A stretch of 64,000 nt of DNA from Paenibacillus rhizosphaerae (GCF_014192015.1 NZ_JACHXJ010000009.1:46317-110316); one strand, 5' to 3'; counted from the stretch's first letter, positions 1-8,306 are shown. The notes: generated by a model not told the origin, from the letters alone. A program made the numbers and translations.

Positions 1-1
1 G

Positions 2-514
2 GAAGCCGGCTGCTCCCATACGGCGATCTACATTTATTTTGGAGATAAGGAGGCGCTGCTTCACGAGCTGTCCATACCGGCGCTAACGGAATTGCAGCTT
101 CAGATCGAGGAAAAGGTGTCCGGGAAGCTGGAGCCGGAAGAAGCATTGAGGCGCATCAGTCTGGACTTTATCCGCTTTTGCCTGATTCACCGCAATATGC
201 ACCATATCTTTTTCGAGGCGCGCTCCATACGGGTGGACGAAGCGGAGCCCGAACTTGAGATTAACCGCGTCCGTAACGGGATGTTCCGTCTGTTGATGCA
301 GGCTGTCCAGCAGTGTCTGAATTTGCCGGAGGGAAGCGGGCGGCTGCTATCGGCCACCCGGATTTATTTTTACCTGCTTCATGGCATTGTGGGCACCTAT
401 CAGCTGTCCGAAGAATCGGCCGAGGATTTGATGGATCGTCTGCTTCTTACGTTTCGTGAAGCGATCGAGGTTTTGCTGCTGGGCTTCCGCGCACAACATG
501 CGCCGGATAAATAA
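2..514 (+). CDS. TetR/AcrR-family regulator, C-terminal part
   Basis: The frame is open from the left edge, so the true start lies outside the window. The first visible residues (AGCSHTAIYIYFGDKEALL) are the recognition helix and following turn of a TetR DNA-binding domain. The remaining 140 or so residues form the helical ligand-binding part, which is poorly conserved, so no ligand can be named. Two small membrane-protein genes follow on the same strand 25 and 119 bases later and could be co-transcribed or controlled by it. The family call is firm; the target is unknown. Confidence 0.85.
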   Translation, partial: EAGCSHTAIYIYFGDKEALLHELSIPALTELQLQIEEKVSGKLEPEEALRRISLDFIRFCLIHRNMHHIFFEARSIRVDEAEPELEINRVRNGMFRLLMQAVQQCLNLPEGSGRLLSATRIYFYLLHGIVGTYQLSEESAEDLMDRLLLTFREAIEVLLLGFRAQHAPDK

Positions 515-539
515 AGATCCGCAAAGGAGATGTTCTGGG

Positions 540-632
540 ATGAGCTTCATCATTCTGATGCTTTTGTTTACGGTGGTTTGCGGCTGGCTTGATTCCCGAA
601 TCGGCCGGACGACGAAAGAGGAGGGGAAGTAA
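540..632 (+). CDS. small hydrophobic protein, 30 aa
   Basis: A 30-residue frame starts with ATG preceded by AAAGGAGA at about 523-530. It has one predicted membrane segment (residues 3-17, FIILMLLFTVVCGW) followed by a charged tail ending KEEGK. Its stop is one base before the start of the next gene, so translation is probably coupled. I do not recognise it. The good ribosome site and tight packing between two real genes are the reasons for calling it. Confidence 0.5.
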   Translation: MSFIILMLLFTVVCGWLDSRIGRTTKEEGK

Positions 633-633
633 G

Positions 634-1224
634 ATGTTCGCAGGTCATTTTGGACTCGCCGCAGCGGCCAAAGCCGCAAGCCCCAAAACTCCGTTGTGGG
701 CGATCATGCTGGGCACACAGCTGCTGGACGTTATTTTTGTGCCGCTGCTGCTTGCGGGAATTGAAACATCCGTAGAAACGGATGGCGGAGGATACGGCGG
801 GGCTGTTATCCATGCGGACTATACACATTCCCTGGTTGGTGCACTGATCATCGCCCTGCTTGCCGGCCTTGGAGCCTGGAAGCTGTGGGGAAAGCGGAGT
901 GCGGGGGTTACCGGCGGCGTGGTCTTCAGCCACTGGCTGCTCGATCTGCTGGTGCACCGGAGCGACATGCCGATCCTGCCGGGAAATCTGGGCTCATTGC
1001 CTCTGATGGGGTTCGGCATATGGAAATGGCCTTTCATCAGCGGCGCTTTGGAGGTTCTTCTTATTATCGTGGGTGCGGTCATGTATTATCGGTCAGTGCG
1101 ATTAAGAGCACGGAACGCGACGGAAATCGCCGGAAGCGCCTATCCTGCCAAAGCGGTATGGGCTGCTGCGGTAATGACCGTCCTGCTGATGGGTTCATTT
1201 GTATCCGATCTGATCGGCATTTGA
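634..1224 (+). CDS. polytopic membrane protein, DUF457/YdjM-like
   Basis: A protein of 196 residues with about five hydrophobic segments. The start at 634 is preferred over an in-frame upstream start because GAGGGGAAG lies just before it and the preceding small gene ends at 632. Motifs TQLLDV near residue 30 and SHWLLDLLVHRSD near residue 105 place conserved Asp and His at membrane edges, as in the LexA-binding/membrane-bound hydrolase-like family (DUF457). Similar proteins are often annotated simply as permease. Enzymatic activity is not shown. It probably forms one unit with the TetR gene upstream. Confidence 0.6.
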   Translation: MFAGHFGLAAAAKAASPKTPLWAIMLGTQLLDVIFVPLLLAGIETSVETDGGGYGGAVIHADYTHSLVGALIIALLAGLGAWKLWGKRSAGVTGGVVFSHWLLDLLVHRSDMPILPGNLGSLPLMGFGIWKWPFISGALEVLLIIVGAVMYYRSVRLRARNATEIAGSAYPAKAVWAAAVMTVLLMGSFVSDLIGI

Positions 1225-1434
1225 TCTCCCGGGGTTTTGCTGAATATTAGATTTTCTCGTTCGGCCAGTCCATGCGTTTGTTTTTGAGCCTCTGTTTCTC
1301 GGACATATAATTCCAATAAACTTTATCGGATTTATAATAATTTCCTTCTTTTCAAACCTCACAAAGTATGAGAAAATATGAAAAAATTCGCACGTGGAAT
1401 CATTTTCCACAGTCACATGAAGGAGGATCCACCT

Positions 1435-2730
1435 ATGTCCGAGAAACGCTCATTATCCATTGAAACGCTCGCCGTCCATGCAGGCCAGGAAATCGATCCT
1501 GCGACTTTTTCGCGTGCCGTACCGCTCTATCAAACGACGTCTTACGGATTCAAGGACAGCGATCATGCCGCCAACCTGTTTGCCCTGAAGGAGTTCGGCA
1601 ACATTTATACCCGCATTATGAACCCGACCACCGACGTATTTGAACAGCGCGTTGCAGCCCTGGAAGGCGGTGCCGGAGCGCTGGCGGTTTCCTCCGGACA
1701 GGCGGCGATCACCTTCTCCATCCTGAATATTGCCGGCGCGGGGGATGAGATTGTCTCGTCCTCGACGCTGTACGGCGGAACCTATAATTTATTTGCCAAC
1801 ACGCTGGCGAAGCTTGGCATTAAGGTGCACTTTGTCGATGCCAGCAACCCGGAGAATTTCCGCGCGGCCATTACGGATAAGACGAAAGCGCTGTACGCCG
1901 AAACGATCGGCAACCCGAAGGGGGACGTGCTTGATGTGGAAGCCGTTGCCGCCATCGCCCATGAGAACGGGGTTCCGCTGATCGTGGACAATACATTCCC
2001 GAGCCCTTATTTGCTGCGTCCGATCGAGCATGGTGCCGACGTCGTCGTTCACTCGGCAACGAAGTTCATCGGCGGCCATGGCACGTCCATCGGCGGCGTT
2101 ATCGTCGACAGCGGCAAGTTTGACTGGGCGGCCAGCGGGAAGTTCCCGGGACTGACCGAACCGGATCCGAGCTACCACGGCGTCGTTTATACGGAAGCTG
2201 TCGGCCCGATCGCCTATATTATCAAGGCGCGCGTACAGCTGCTCCGGGATATGGGATCGGCGATTTCCCCGTTCAACTCTTGGCTGCTGCTTCAAGGTCT
2301 GGAAACGCTGCACTTGCGGATGGAGCGGCACAGCGAAAATGCGCTGAAAGTCGCGCAGTTCCTGGAAAGCCACGATACAGTAGAGTGGGTCAGTTATCCC
2401 GGGCTCGCAAGCCATCCTTCGCATGAACTGGCGAAGAAGTATCTGCCGAAGGGACAGGGAGCGATTCTGACGTTCGGTATCAAGGGCGGCACGGAAGCAG
2501 GCCGCAAGGTGATCGAGAACGTGAAGCTGTTCTCCCACTTGGCCAATGTCGGCGATTCGAAGTCGCTGATCATCCACCCGGCCAGCACCACGCACCAGCA
2601 GCTGTCGGAAGAGGATCAGGTGGCCGCCGGAGTGAACCCGGAAATGCTGCGGCTGTCGATCGGTACGGAAGCGATTGACGATATTTTGCACGATTTGGAG
2701 CAGGCCATTGCGGCCAGCCAGCAAGCTTAG
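1435..2730 (+). CDS. metY: O-acetylhomoserine aminocarboxypropyltransferase (sulfhydrylase)
   Basis: PLP-dependent Cys/Met metabolism enzyme of 431 residues, making homocysteine from O-acetylhomoserine and sulfide in the cytosol. The opening LAVHAGQEIDPATFSRAVPL, the YTRIMNPTTDVFE segment and the PLP-lysine motif HSATKFIGGHG (Lys about 210) are typical of MetY rather than the shorter CGS/CBL enzymes. The start at 1435 is chosen because AAGGAGGA sits 8-9 bases before it; an upstream in-frame ATG at 1378 has no ribosome site. It stands alone, ended by a hairpin terminator. I see no S-box riboswitch in the 210 bases upstream. Confidence 0.93.
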   Translation: MSEKRSLSIETLAVHAGQEIDPATFSRAVPLYQTTSYGFKDSDHAANLFALKEFGNIYTRIMNPTTDVFEQRVAALEGGAGALAVSSGQAAITFSILNIAGAGDEIVSSSTLYGGTYNLFANTLAKLGIKVHFVDASNPENFRAAITDKTKALYAETIGNPKGDVLDVEAVAAIAHENGVPLIVDNTFPSPYLLRPIEHGADVVVHSATKFIGGHGTSIGGVIVDSGKFDWAASGKFPGLTEPDPSYHGVVYTEAVGPIAYIIKARVQLLRDMGSAISPFNSWLLLQGLETLHLRMERHSENALKVAQFLESHDTVEWVSYPGLASHPSHELAKKYLPKGQGAILTFGIKGGTEAGRKVIENVKLFSHLANVGDSKSLIIHPASTTHQQLSEEDQVAAGVNPEMLRLSIGTEAIDDILHDLEQAIAASQQA

Positions 2731-2783
2731 GCCATCCAAAGCTATACAAATCTATACAAGTAAATCCCGTCCTTATCCTGATC

Positions 2784-2809
2784 AGCCGTCTCGTTTGAGG
2801 CGGCTTTTT
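2784..2809 (+). terminator. terminator of metY
   Basis: An eight-base stem (AGCCGTCT with AGGCGGCT, including one G-T pair) is followed by TTTTT, 54 bases after the metY stop. Confidence 0.8.
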
Positions 2810-3065
2810 GTGTTGGGAGTCGCAGGCTTGACCAAATGGGGCTCTCCGCCTGCAGGCTTTCCTTGGGAAACCGCGCAAATTCCGTATATTTCGCCCTTTC
2901 GGCTAATATTCTGTAGGGTATAGATTGAATTCAAGTTTCGAATTAAGCCCCCCGTTGTAACGGCTTATCCAAGCCCTTCAACATGAATTTCTTGAGTTCA
3001 TTCTATGTAGCACTTTACGCAAGTGGAAGCTCATTTATCTCTGAAGAGAGGGTGGACAGCCAAAA
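2810..3065. other. intergenic stretch with no recognised feature
   Basis: Between the metY terminator and the next gene I see no convincing frame, repeat or structured RNA. A GAGGGTGG sequence at its right end may be the ribosome site of the gene at 3066. Confidence 0.4.
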
Positions 3066-4367
3066 ATGAAGGGTGAACGGTGTCAGAACAGCTTCTGCCA
3101 ATTCGGCTCCTGCCCCGCACCTTGCGGTGTGGAAGCGGTTCACCAGCCGGCATGCGGACAAATGGGCGGGACCGCTCGTGACCGGCGTTCCGGCAGGGAA
3201 GAGGAGAACGGCCGCCAGGAATCGGATGCCCCCCACTTGGAAGATGCCGGAGACTATGCAAGGGCAGGCTCCCTTCCCGAGATCGCATCCCTGGTAGAGC
3301 TCGCCTCCATCGGCTCGATTACAAGGGAGAAGGCGCTTCTGTCCGCGGATTCCGAGCGGATTGGGGAGATCCTTCAGGAAGCGGAGGAATACCGGTCCAA
3401 GCCAGAGGAAGGCACGACCCCGGAAATGCTGCTGGATTGGAGTGATTCCATGCGCAGTTTACGGGTATATACGGAAGAAGCTCCTTACCTGTACCGGCAA
3501 AACGAACGCCTGGATGGAGCGGCCGGTCTGGTGCTGCTTCGGGAAGAAGAGTGGCTGAGAACCGGCCATCTGAAGGAAATTTATACGGAGTGGCTCAATC
3601 GGGACCCGGGAGATGACGGCCGCGACCGGGAGATTCAGGAGCGGCTGATGAACCGGTGGAAGGGACATCTGGTGAATCTCCTGCACAGCCTGCAGGGAGC
3701 GCCGCTGACAGTGGCTCTTGTGTCCGGACGCCTGAAGGACTACCGTAAGCTGAAAGGCGACGCGGCGCTGGACATTGACATGCTCCGGGATATTCAGCTG
3801 GAAGCCCTGTTTCGGGCCGCCCAGTCCTGCCAAATGCAAAGGATCGACTGCAGTCTGGAACTGGTGGTTCCTTATCCGGAGGACGGGGAGGCTTTTCATA
3901 GGATTCATGAATTTATCGATCGGGTAGGCGAAGAAACCCTTTGTCACCAGCGCAGATCCTTAAAATACCGGGTCGGAGCGATGCTGGATTGGGACGTTCG
4001 CGAAACGGCGGCTGCGGAAATCGCCAGGTTCGCGGATTTCATCGTGATCAACGGGAAGCATGAAGGGGCTTGGCTGATGGAATACCTGGTCAGCGAAGAG
4101 GAGAGGGGAAAAGTGCTCAGCGCGGGCATTCCGTACAGCGTGCTGGAGGAGCTGGTGCACAGCTTCCGCCGGACGAAGCCGGCCATTCGAATCTGCCTCT
4201 CCGGGGCGGTAAAACCGTCGGATCTCGTTTATGTGTATCGTTTGGGGCTGAACGCGGTCAGCACGGTTCCCTCTGAGCTGCCGGGCGTGCGGCTCGCCGC
4301 AGCGCAGTGGGAGCTCTTGGAAAGGCAGCACGAACAAAGGCGCAGGTCTGCGCAGGGAAGAACGTAA
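3066..4367 (+). CDS. degenerate paralogue of pyruvate phosphate dikinase (PEP-binding barrel, probable pseudoenzyme)
   Basis: A 433-residue protein that aligns by eye with the C-terminal half of PPDK. LVELASIGSITREKALLSAD (about residues 78-98) matches the PPDK linker. WSDSMRSLRVYTEEAP onward matches the start of the PEP/pyruvate TIM barrel, YRVGAMLDWDVRE matches the metal-ligand strand, and GLNAVSTVPSELPGVRLAAA matches the PPDK C-terminus ([20 protein letters not shown] in typical enzymes). The ATP-grasp domain and the phosphohistidine domain are missing, and barrel residues normally needed for catalysis are replaced: GLCRTEHM reads GLVLLREE, GTNDLTQ reads INGKHEG, CGEHGG reads CLSGAV. The first 60 residues are unlike the family and may not be translated. 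Catalysis is unlikely; a regulatory or vestigial role is inference. Confidence 0.7.
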   Translation: MKGERCQNSFCQFGSCPAPCGVEAVHQPACGQMGGTARDRRSGREEENGRQESDAPHLEDAGDYARAGSLPEIASLVELASIGSITREKALLSADSERIGEILQEAEEYRSKPEEGTTPEMLLDWSDSMRSLRVYTEEAPYLYRQNERLDGAAGLVLLREEEWLRTGHLKEIYTEWLNRDPGDDGRDREIQERLMNRWKGHLVNLLHSLQGAPLTVALVSGRLKDYRKLKGDAALDIDMLRDIQLEALFRAAQSCQMQRIDCSLELVVPYPEDGEAFHRIHEFIDRVGEETLCHQRRSLKYRVGAMLDWDVRETAAAEIARFADFIVINGKHEGAWLMEYLVSEEERGKVLSAGIPYSVLEELVHSFRRTKPAIRICLSGAVKPSDLVYVYRLGLNAVSTVPSELPGVRLAAAQWELLERQHEQRRRSAQGRT

Positions 4368-4393
4368 GATCGCACTTTATAGGATAAATGATC

Positions 4394-4457
4394 AATAGGC
4401 TTAATGATTGCTGGAGCAGGAAGGTTTGCTTCGGATTCATTAAAGCCTATTTTTTTC
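4394..4457 (+). terminator. terminator after the PPDK-like gene
   Basis: AATAGGCTTAATGA pairs with TCATTAAAGCCTATT across a loop of about 30 bases, followed by a run of seven T. Confidence 0.65.
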
Positions 4458-4524
4458 GTGAAAAGGAGCATATCCGTTTACTTTTTATGGGAAAGCGCGT
4501 ATACTGTAATTAATAAAAGTTTCC

Positions 4525-4570
4525 TTGACACAAAATTATTGTATTGATGCAAAAATGATTATCATTCTCA
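4525..4570 (+). promoter_or_regulatory. Fur/PerR-type operator with a -35-like TTGACA
   Basis: TGATTATCATTCTCA at 4556-4570 matches 12 of the 14 defined positions of the 7-1-7 Fur site TGATAATnATTATCA. A TTGACA lies at 4525-4530, but no clear -10 stands at 16-18 bases. Placement 150 bases before a metal-efflux ATPase gene supports metal-responsive control. Whether Fur or PerR binds cannot be told from sequence. Confidence 0.6.
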
Positions 4571-4634
4571 ATTGAAAACAAGAAACGCGAAGGAAGAACG
4601 GCTCGTCAGAGGCGGCCGGTTTCCATCCGCATAC

Positions 4635-4665
4635 CATGCTGCTCCGGCTTGTCCGGAGCAGCATG
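4635..4665 (+). promoter_or_regulatory. strong hairpin in the leader of the metal ATPase gene
   Basis: A 13-base perfect stem (CATGCTGCTCCGG paired with its complement) closes a five-base CTTGT loop. Only four T follow before AAGG, so it is a poor intrinsic terminator. It lies between the operator and the start codon and could affect RNA stability or attenuation. It does not resemble a NiCo (czcD) riboswitch as far as I can see. Confidence 0.5.
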
Positions 4666-4720
4666 TGCCATTTTAAGGGGACTAATAATGCTATTCATTC
4701 TCATTAGGAAGGTGATTCTC

Positions 4721-6685
4721 ATGGAAAACATACGAAATGCTCCTGCTCAATCGATCCAGCGTCCGGCCAATTTGAACCGTCCCGGTCCCGGAAAGAAGGG
4801 ACGCTTTGACTTGCGTTCGCTGATCCGCAATCAGGAAATGCAGGCGGCGCTGGCGAGCGGCCTGCTTATGTTGGGCGGCTGGGCAGCGAGCTGGCTGTCC
4901 GCTCCGGCCGTCGTATCGATCGTATTGTATATTCTGTCTTATGCCGCAGGCGGCTGGCTGAAAGCGAAAGAAGGGGTCGAAACGCTGATTCATGAGCGCG
5001 ATCTGGATGTCAATCTGCTGATGGTAGCTGCCGCGCTGGGCGCCGCAAGCATCGGCTACTGGAACGAAGGCGCGATGCTCATCTTTGTTTTCGCCCTGAG
5101 CGGAGCATTGGAAAGCTACACTACCGAACGAAGCAAAAAGGATATTTCGTCGCTGATGGCTCTGAAACCGGAAACCGCGCTGCGGATTCAGGATGGGCAG
5201 ATGAAACTCGTTCCGATCGGGGAGCTGGCCATCGGCGACCTGGTCCTGGTCAAACCGGGAGAATTGATCCCGGCGGATGGAATCATCCAAAAGGGGAATT
5301 CCTCGGTAAACCAATCGTCCATCACCGGTGAATCGGTCCCGGCCGACAAAGCCGCGGGCGACGAGGTGTTTGCCGGAACGCTGAACGGGGAAGGCGTGCT
5401 TTACGTGGAGGTGACGCGTTCGGCGGAATCCACCGTCTTCGCCAAAATCGTAAAACTCGTAGAGGAAGCTGAGACCGAGGTTCCGGATTCGCAGCGTTTC
5501 ATGAAGCGGTTTGAAGCGATTTATGCGCGTATTGTGGTTGCGGTGACGCTGGTCCTCATTTTTCTGACTCCATTTGTGCTGGGCTGGAGCTTTGGGACCT
5601 CCTTTTATAAAGCGATGGTGTTTCTGGTAGTGGCTTCGCCGTGCGCGCTGGTGTCTTCCATTATGCCGGCGATGCTGTCCGTCATATCCAACCGGGCACG
5701 CCGGGGCATTCTGTTCAAGGGTGGCGCGCATGTTGAGAACATGGCGCTGACGTCCGTGGTCGCTTTTGACAAAACGGGAACCCTGACGCTGGGAACGCCG
5801 CAGGTAACGGACTTTATTCCGGCGGACGGATACGACCACCTGGAGCTTCTGGGCATTTGCGCATCCGTGGAACAGCTGTCCGAGCATCCGCTGGCCAAGG
5901 CTATCGTGGTGAAAGCCGAGGAGGAGGGAGCGATGCTGCCTTCGGCCGAATCGGTCACTTCGCTGACCGGCTGGGGCATGGAAGGCTGGGTTCAGGGCAG
6001 ACGCTGGCGCATCGGGAAGGCGGATATGCTGGACCAGGCCGATCCGTCCGGCATGAATGCAGCGTGGCTGCGGCAGCGTCAGGAGCTGAACGCGGCTGGC
6101 AAAACCGTGTCTGTGATCCTGGACGGAGAGCGGATTGCCGGGTTGGTCGCACTCGCTGATGTGATCCGTCCCCAGGCTGCCGCTGCCGTGAAGCAGCTGC
6201 AGTCGATCGGTGTCAAGGTCGCGATGCTGACGGGCGATCACAGTCTGACGGCGAATGCCATCGGCAGCAGCATTGGCGTTGATTACGTCTTTGCCGATTT
6301 GCTGCCTGAAGAGAAGGTAAACCATGTGAGACGGCTGCGCGAGCAATACGGCCACGTAATCATGGTCGGGGACGGCGTGAATGACGCGCCAGCACTGGCC
6401 ACGGCTACTGTAGGCATGGGTATGGGGATGAACGGCAGCGGCACGGCGCTCGAGGTGGCGGATGTCGTTCTGATGAACGACAACATTGAGGAGATCGCCT
6501 CGACGATTACGCTCGCCCGCCGCGCCCGGCGCATCGTGAAGCAGAACATGGTGTTCGCCGTGTCGGTGATTTTGCTGCTGATGGTCAGCAACTTTGCCGC
6601 CGGCATCGCTCTTCCGTTCGGCGTGGTCGGCCACGAGGGAAGCACGATTCTCGTCATTTTGAACGGACTCCGTCTGCTGCGGTAA
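4721..6685 (+). CDS. pfeT: P1B-4 type metal-efflux ATPase (ferrous iron exporter PfeT/ZosA group)
   Basis: Membrane P-type ATPase of 654 residues. It has membrane helices in the first 120 residues, an actuator TGES loop, the SPC metal-site motif in helix M6 (Cys about 308), the phosphorylation motif DKTGT (Asp about 350), MLTGDHSLTA, MVGDGVNDAPAL, and HEGST near residue 638. SPC together with HEG(G/S)T defines the P1B-4 group, which includes the B. subtilis iron exporter PfeT and its paralogues. No N-terminal metal-binding domain is present. AGGAAGGTG precedes the ATG at 4721. The Fur-like box upstream supports a role in relieving iron (or related divalent metal) excess; the exact metal is inferred. 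Confidence 0.85.
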   Translation: MENIRNAPAQSIQRPANLNRPGPGKKGRFDLRSLIRNQEMQAALASGLLMLGGWAASWLSAPAVVSIVLYILSYAAGGWLKAKEGVETLIHERDLDVNLLMVAAALGAASIGYWNEGAMLIFVFALSGALESYTTERSKKDISSLMALKPETALRIQDGQMKLVPIGELAIGDLVLVKPGELIPADGIIQKGNSSVNQSSITGESVPADKAAGDEVFAGTLNGEGVLYVEVTRSAESTVFAKIVKLVEEAETEVPDSQRFMKRFEAIYARIVVAVTLVLIFLTPFVLGWSFGTSFYKAMVFLVVASPCALVSSIMPAMLSVISNRARRGILFKGGAHVENMALTSVVAFDKTGTLTLGTPQVTDFIPADGYDHLELLGICASVEQLSEHPLAKAIVVKAEEEGAMLPSAESVTSLTGWGMEGWVQGRRWRIGKADMLDQADPSGMNAAWLRQRQELNAAGKTVSVILDGERIAGLVALADVIRPQAAAAVKQLQSIGVKVAMLTGDHSLTANAIGSSIGVDYVFADLLPEEKVNHVRRLREQYGHVIMVGDGVNDAPALATATVGMGMGMNGSGTALEVADVVLMNDNIEEIASTITLARRARRIVKQNMVFAVSVILLLMVSNFAAGIALPFGVVGHEGSTILVILNGLRLLR

Positions 6686-6718
6686 GTGCAGTGAAGAGAC
6701 CACAACGGCTCAGAAATG

Positions 6719-6754
6719 AAGGAACCTCCGAAGGAGAATCGGAGGTTCCTTTTT
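6719..6754 (+). terminator. terminator of the metal ATPase gene
   Basis: Thirteen-base inverted repeat AAGGAACCTCCGA with its complement around a short loop, followed by TTTTT. Confidence 0.85.
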
Positions 6755-6834
6755 AGCGCGGCAGGAAATCGTTAAACGATTTGTAAAAATTAAATTGTTC
6801 ACAATTCAGGTGAAAGGCATGTATACTTAATCTA

Positions 6835-6863
6835 TTGACATCTTATGAAAAATATATGATAAT
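6835..6863 (+). promoter_or_regulatory. sigma-A promoter of trxB
   Basis: TTGACA at 6835-6840, a 17-base spacer and GATAAT at 6858-6863. The -10 is contained in the Fur box, so bound repressor would block polymerase. Confidence 0.75.
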
Positions 6864-6871
6864 TATTATCA
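6857..6871 (+). promoter_or_regulatory. perfect Fur box over the trxB promoter
   Basis: TGATAATTATTATCA is an exact match to the 7-1-7 Fur consensus, embedded in a 23-bp perfect palindrome (6853-6875). A further AT-rich half-palindrome continues to about 6885. PerR sites differ (TTATAATnATTATAA), so Fur is the better guess. Confidence 0.8.
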
Positions 6872-6965
6872 TATAATAATTATTTTAAATTAAATGATAA
6901 ATAGATCCCGGACGAACCCGCTAAGGGACGATGCACCGGGAACGGGAAGCTTGGAGGGAGATCCT

Positions 6966-7907
6966 ATGTATAAATCCGTAATTATCGGGACAGGACCTGC
7001 CGGATTGACGGCAGCGATTTATTTGGCACGGGCCAATATGAGTCCGCTGATTATTGAAGGGCCGCAGCCGGGCGGCCAGCTTACCACGACGACGGAAGTT
7101 GAGAACTTTCCGGGATTCCCCGAAGGCGTTATGGGACCGGAACTGATGGATAATATGCGCAAGCAGGCGGAGCGTTTCGGCGCTGAATTCCGCACGGGCT
7201 GGGTGAACAACGTGGAGCTGGGCGCGCGTCCGTTCAAGCTTGACGTGGAAGGCATCGGCCAGATCGAAACCGAGACGCTGATCCTGTCCACAGGCGCTAC
7301 CGCCAAATACCTGGGCATTCCCGGGGAGCAGGAGAATGTCGGACGTGGCGTAAGTACCTGCGCGACCTGCGACGGATTTTTCTTCCGCGGTAAAGAAATT
7401 ATCGTAGTCGGCGGCGGCGATTCTGCGCTCGAAGAAGCCGGCTTCCTGACACGCTTTGCGTCCAAAGTGACGCTGGTACACCGCCGCACTGAGCTGCGCG
7501 GCTCCAAGATCATGCAGGATCGCGTGCGTGCCAACGAGAAGGTGGAATGGGCACTTAACCGTACTCCGCTCGAAGTTGTGGCTGACGAACGCGGCGTGAA
7601 AGGCCTCAAAGTGCTGAACAATGAGACAGGTGAAGAGGAACTGATCGAAGCAAGCGGCGTGTTCGTTGCCATCGGTCACCACCCGAATACCGGATTTTTG
7701 GGCGGCCAAATTACGCTCGACGAGAACGGCTACATCGTGGTGCAGCCGGGAACGACCGAAACGAACATCCCTGGCGTCTTCGCCTGCGGCGACGTTCAGG
7801 ACAACCGCTACAGACAAGCCATTACGGCAGCCGGCAGCGGATGTATGGCCGCGATCGATTGCGAGAAGTATATTGAAAGTCTGGAGCACAGCGCAGTCGC
7901 TCTGTAA
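6966..7907 (+). CDS. trxB: thioredoxin-disulfide reductase-like flavoprotein
   Basis: Class II low-molecular-weight reductase of 313 residues: FAD motif IIGTGPAGLTAAIYLARA at the N-terminus, redox pair CATC (Cys132 and Cys135), NADPH motif VVGGGDSALEEA, and the C-terminal FACGDVQD flavin motif. It passes electrons from NADPH to thioredoxin or related disulfide proteins in the cytosol. GGAGGGAG stands before the ATG at 6966. The glutaredoxin-like gene 85 bases downstream may be a partner. Control by a perfect Fur box is unusual for a general trxB and suggests an iron-linked role or a second paralogue; that is inference. Confidence 0.9.
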   Translation: MYKSVIIGTGPAGLTAAIYLARANMSPLIIEGPQPGGQLTTTTEVENFPGFPEGVMGPELMDNMRKQAERFGAEFRTGWVNNVELGARPFKLDVEGIGQIETETLILSTGATAKYLGIPGEQENVGRGVSTCATCDGFFFRGKEIIVVGGGDSALEEAGFLTRFASKVTLVHRRTELRGSKIMQDRVRANEKVEWALNRTPLEVVADERGVKGLKVLNNETGEEELIEASGVFVAIGHHPNTGFLGGQITLDENGYIVVQPGTTETNIPGVFACGDVQDNRYRQAITAAGSGCMAAIDCEKYIESLEHSAVAL

Positions 7908-7992
7908 TGGATGAATGATTTGGACGGATCAGGCCGGCGCAAGAGCCTGTTGACATACACGACATTTTTACAATACGAGGTGACCTCTAGCC

Positions 7993-8226
7993 ATGGATAA
8001 AGTGATTGTATATACCAGCACCAACTGCCCGCATTGCCGTCAGGTGAAAGGATACCTGGCCGACAAGGGCGTTGAGTTCGAAGAACGCAACATCGAGACA
8101 AACGATGAGTATGCACAGCAGGTCTGGGACATGGGCGTTCGCGCCGTTCCTTTGACCGTCATTGGCGAGAACCGCGTGCTGGGCATGAACACGACCCAGT
8201 TCGAGAAGTTTTTGAATCAACAATAA
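7993..8226 (+). CDS. glutaredoxin family protein (CPHC)
   Basis: A 77-residue thioredoxin-fold protein with active site CPHC (Cys12 and Cys15), followed by the cis-proline segment AVPLT and a final helix. Its length and sequence fit NrdH/glutaredoxin-like electron donors. It lies just after trxB in the same direction, with its own GAGGTGA ribosome site. Reduction by the upstream TrxB is plausible because NrdH-type proteins are TrxB substrates, but this is inferred. Confidence 0.85.
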   Translation: MDKVIVYTSTNCPHCRQVKGYLADKGVEFEERNIETNDEYAQQVWDMGVRAVPLTVIGENRVLGMNTTQFEKFLNQQ

Positions 8227-8260
8227 TCGTTCTGTTCATTTCTATAACCGCTGATTGAAA

Positions 8261-8306
8261 GGTCGTCCCGGAAGCAGAGATGCTGCCGCCGGGGCGGCCT
8301 TTTTTC
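8261..8306 (+). terminator. terminator after the glutaredoxin gene
   Basis: GGTCGTCCCGG pairs with CCGGGGCGGCC around an 18-24 base loop, followed by seven T. Confidence 0.75.

Noticed and set aside
1225..1434. Possible S-box riboswitch before metY
   Set aside because: I looked for the conserved SAM riboswitch blocks and found none; only an AT-rich promoter-like region is present.
3073..3297. Alternative frame at the 5' end of the PPDK-like gene (GPLVTGVPAG) that faintly resembles a PEP-utiliser mobile domain
   Set aside because: Too short and not followed by the catalytic TSHAA motif; it is not convincing evidence for a lost upstream domain.
4571..4720. Possible NiCo (czcD) riboswitch in the pfeT leader
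   Set aside because: The conserved G-rich junction sequences are not visible; only one strong hairpin is clear.
4691..6703. A 670-codon open frame antisense to the metal ATPase gene
   Set aside because: Its residues are His/Arg/Gln-rich without motifs, as expected for the complement of a GC-rich gene; the sense strand has all P-type ATPase motifs.
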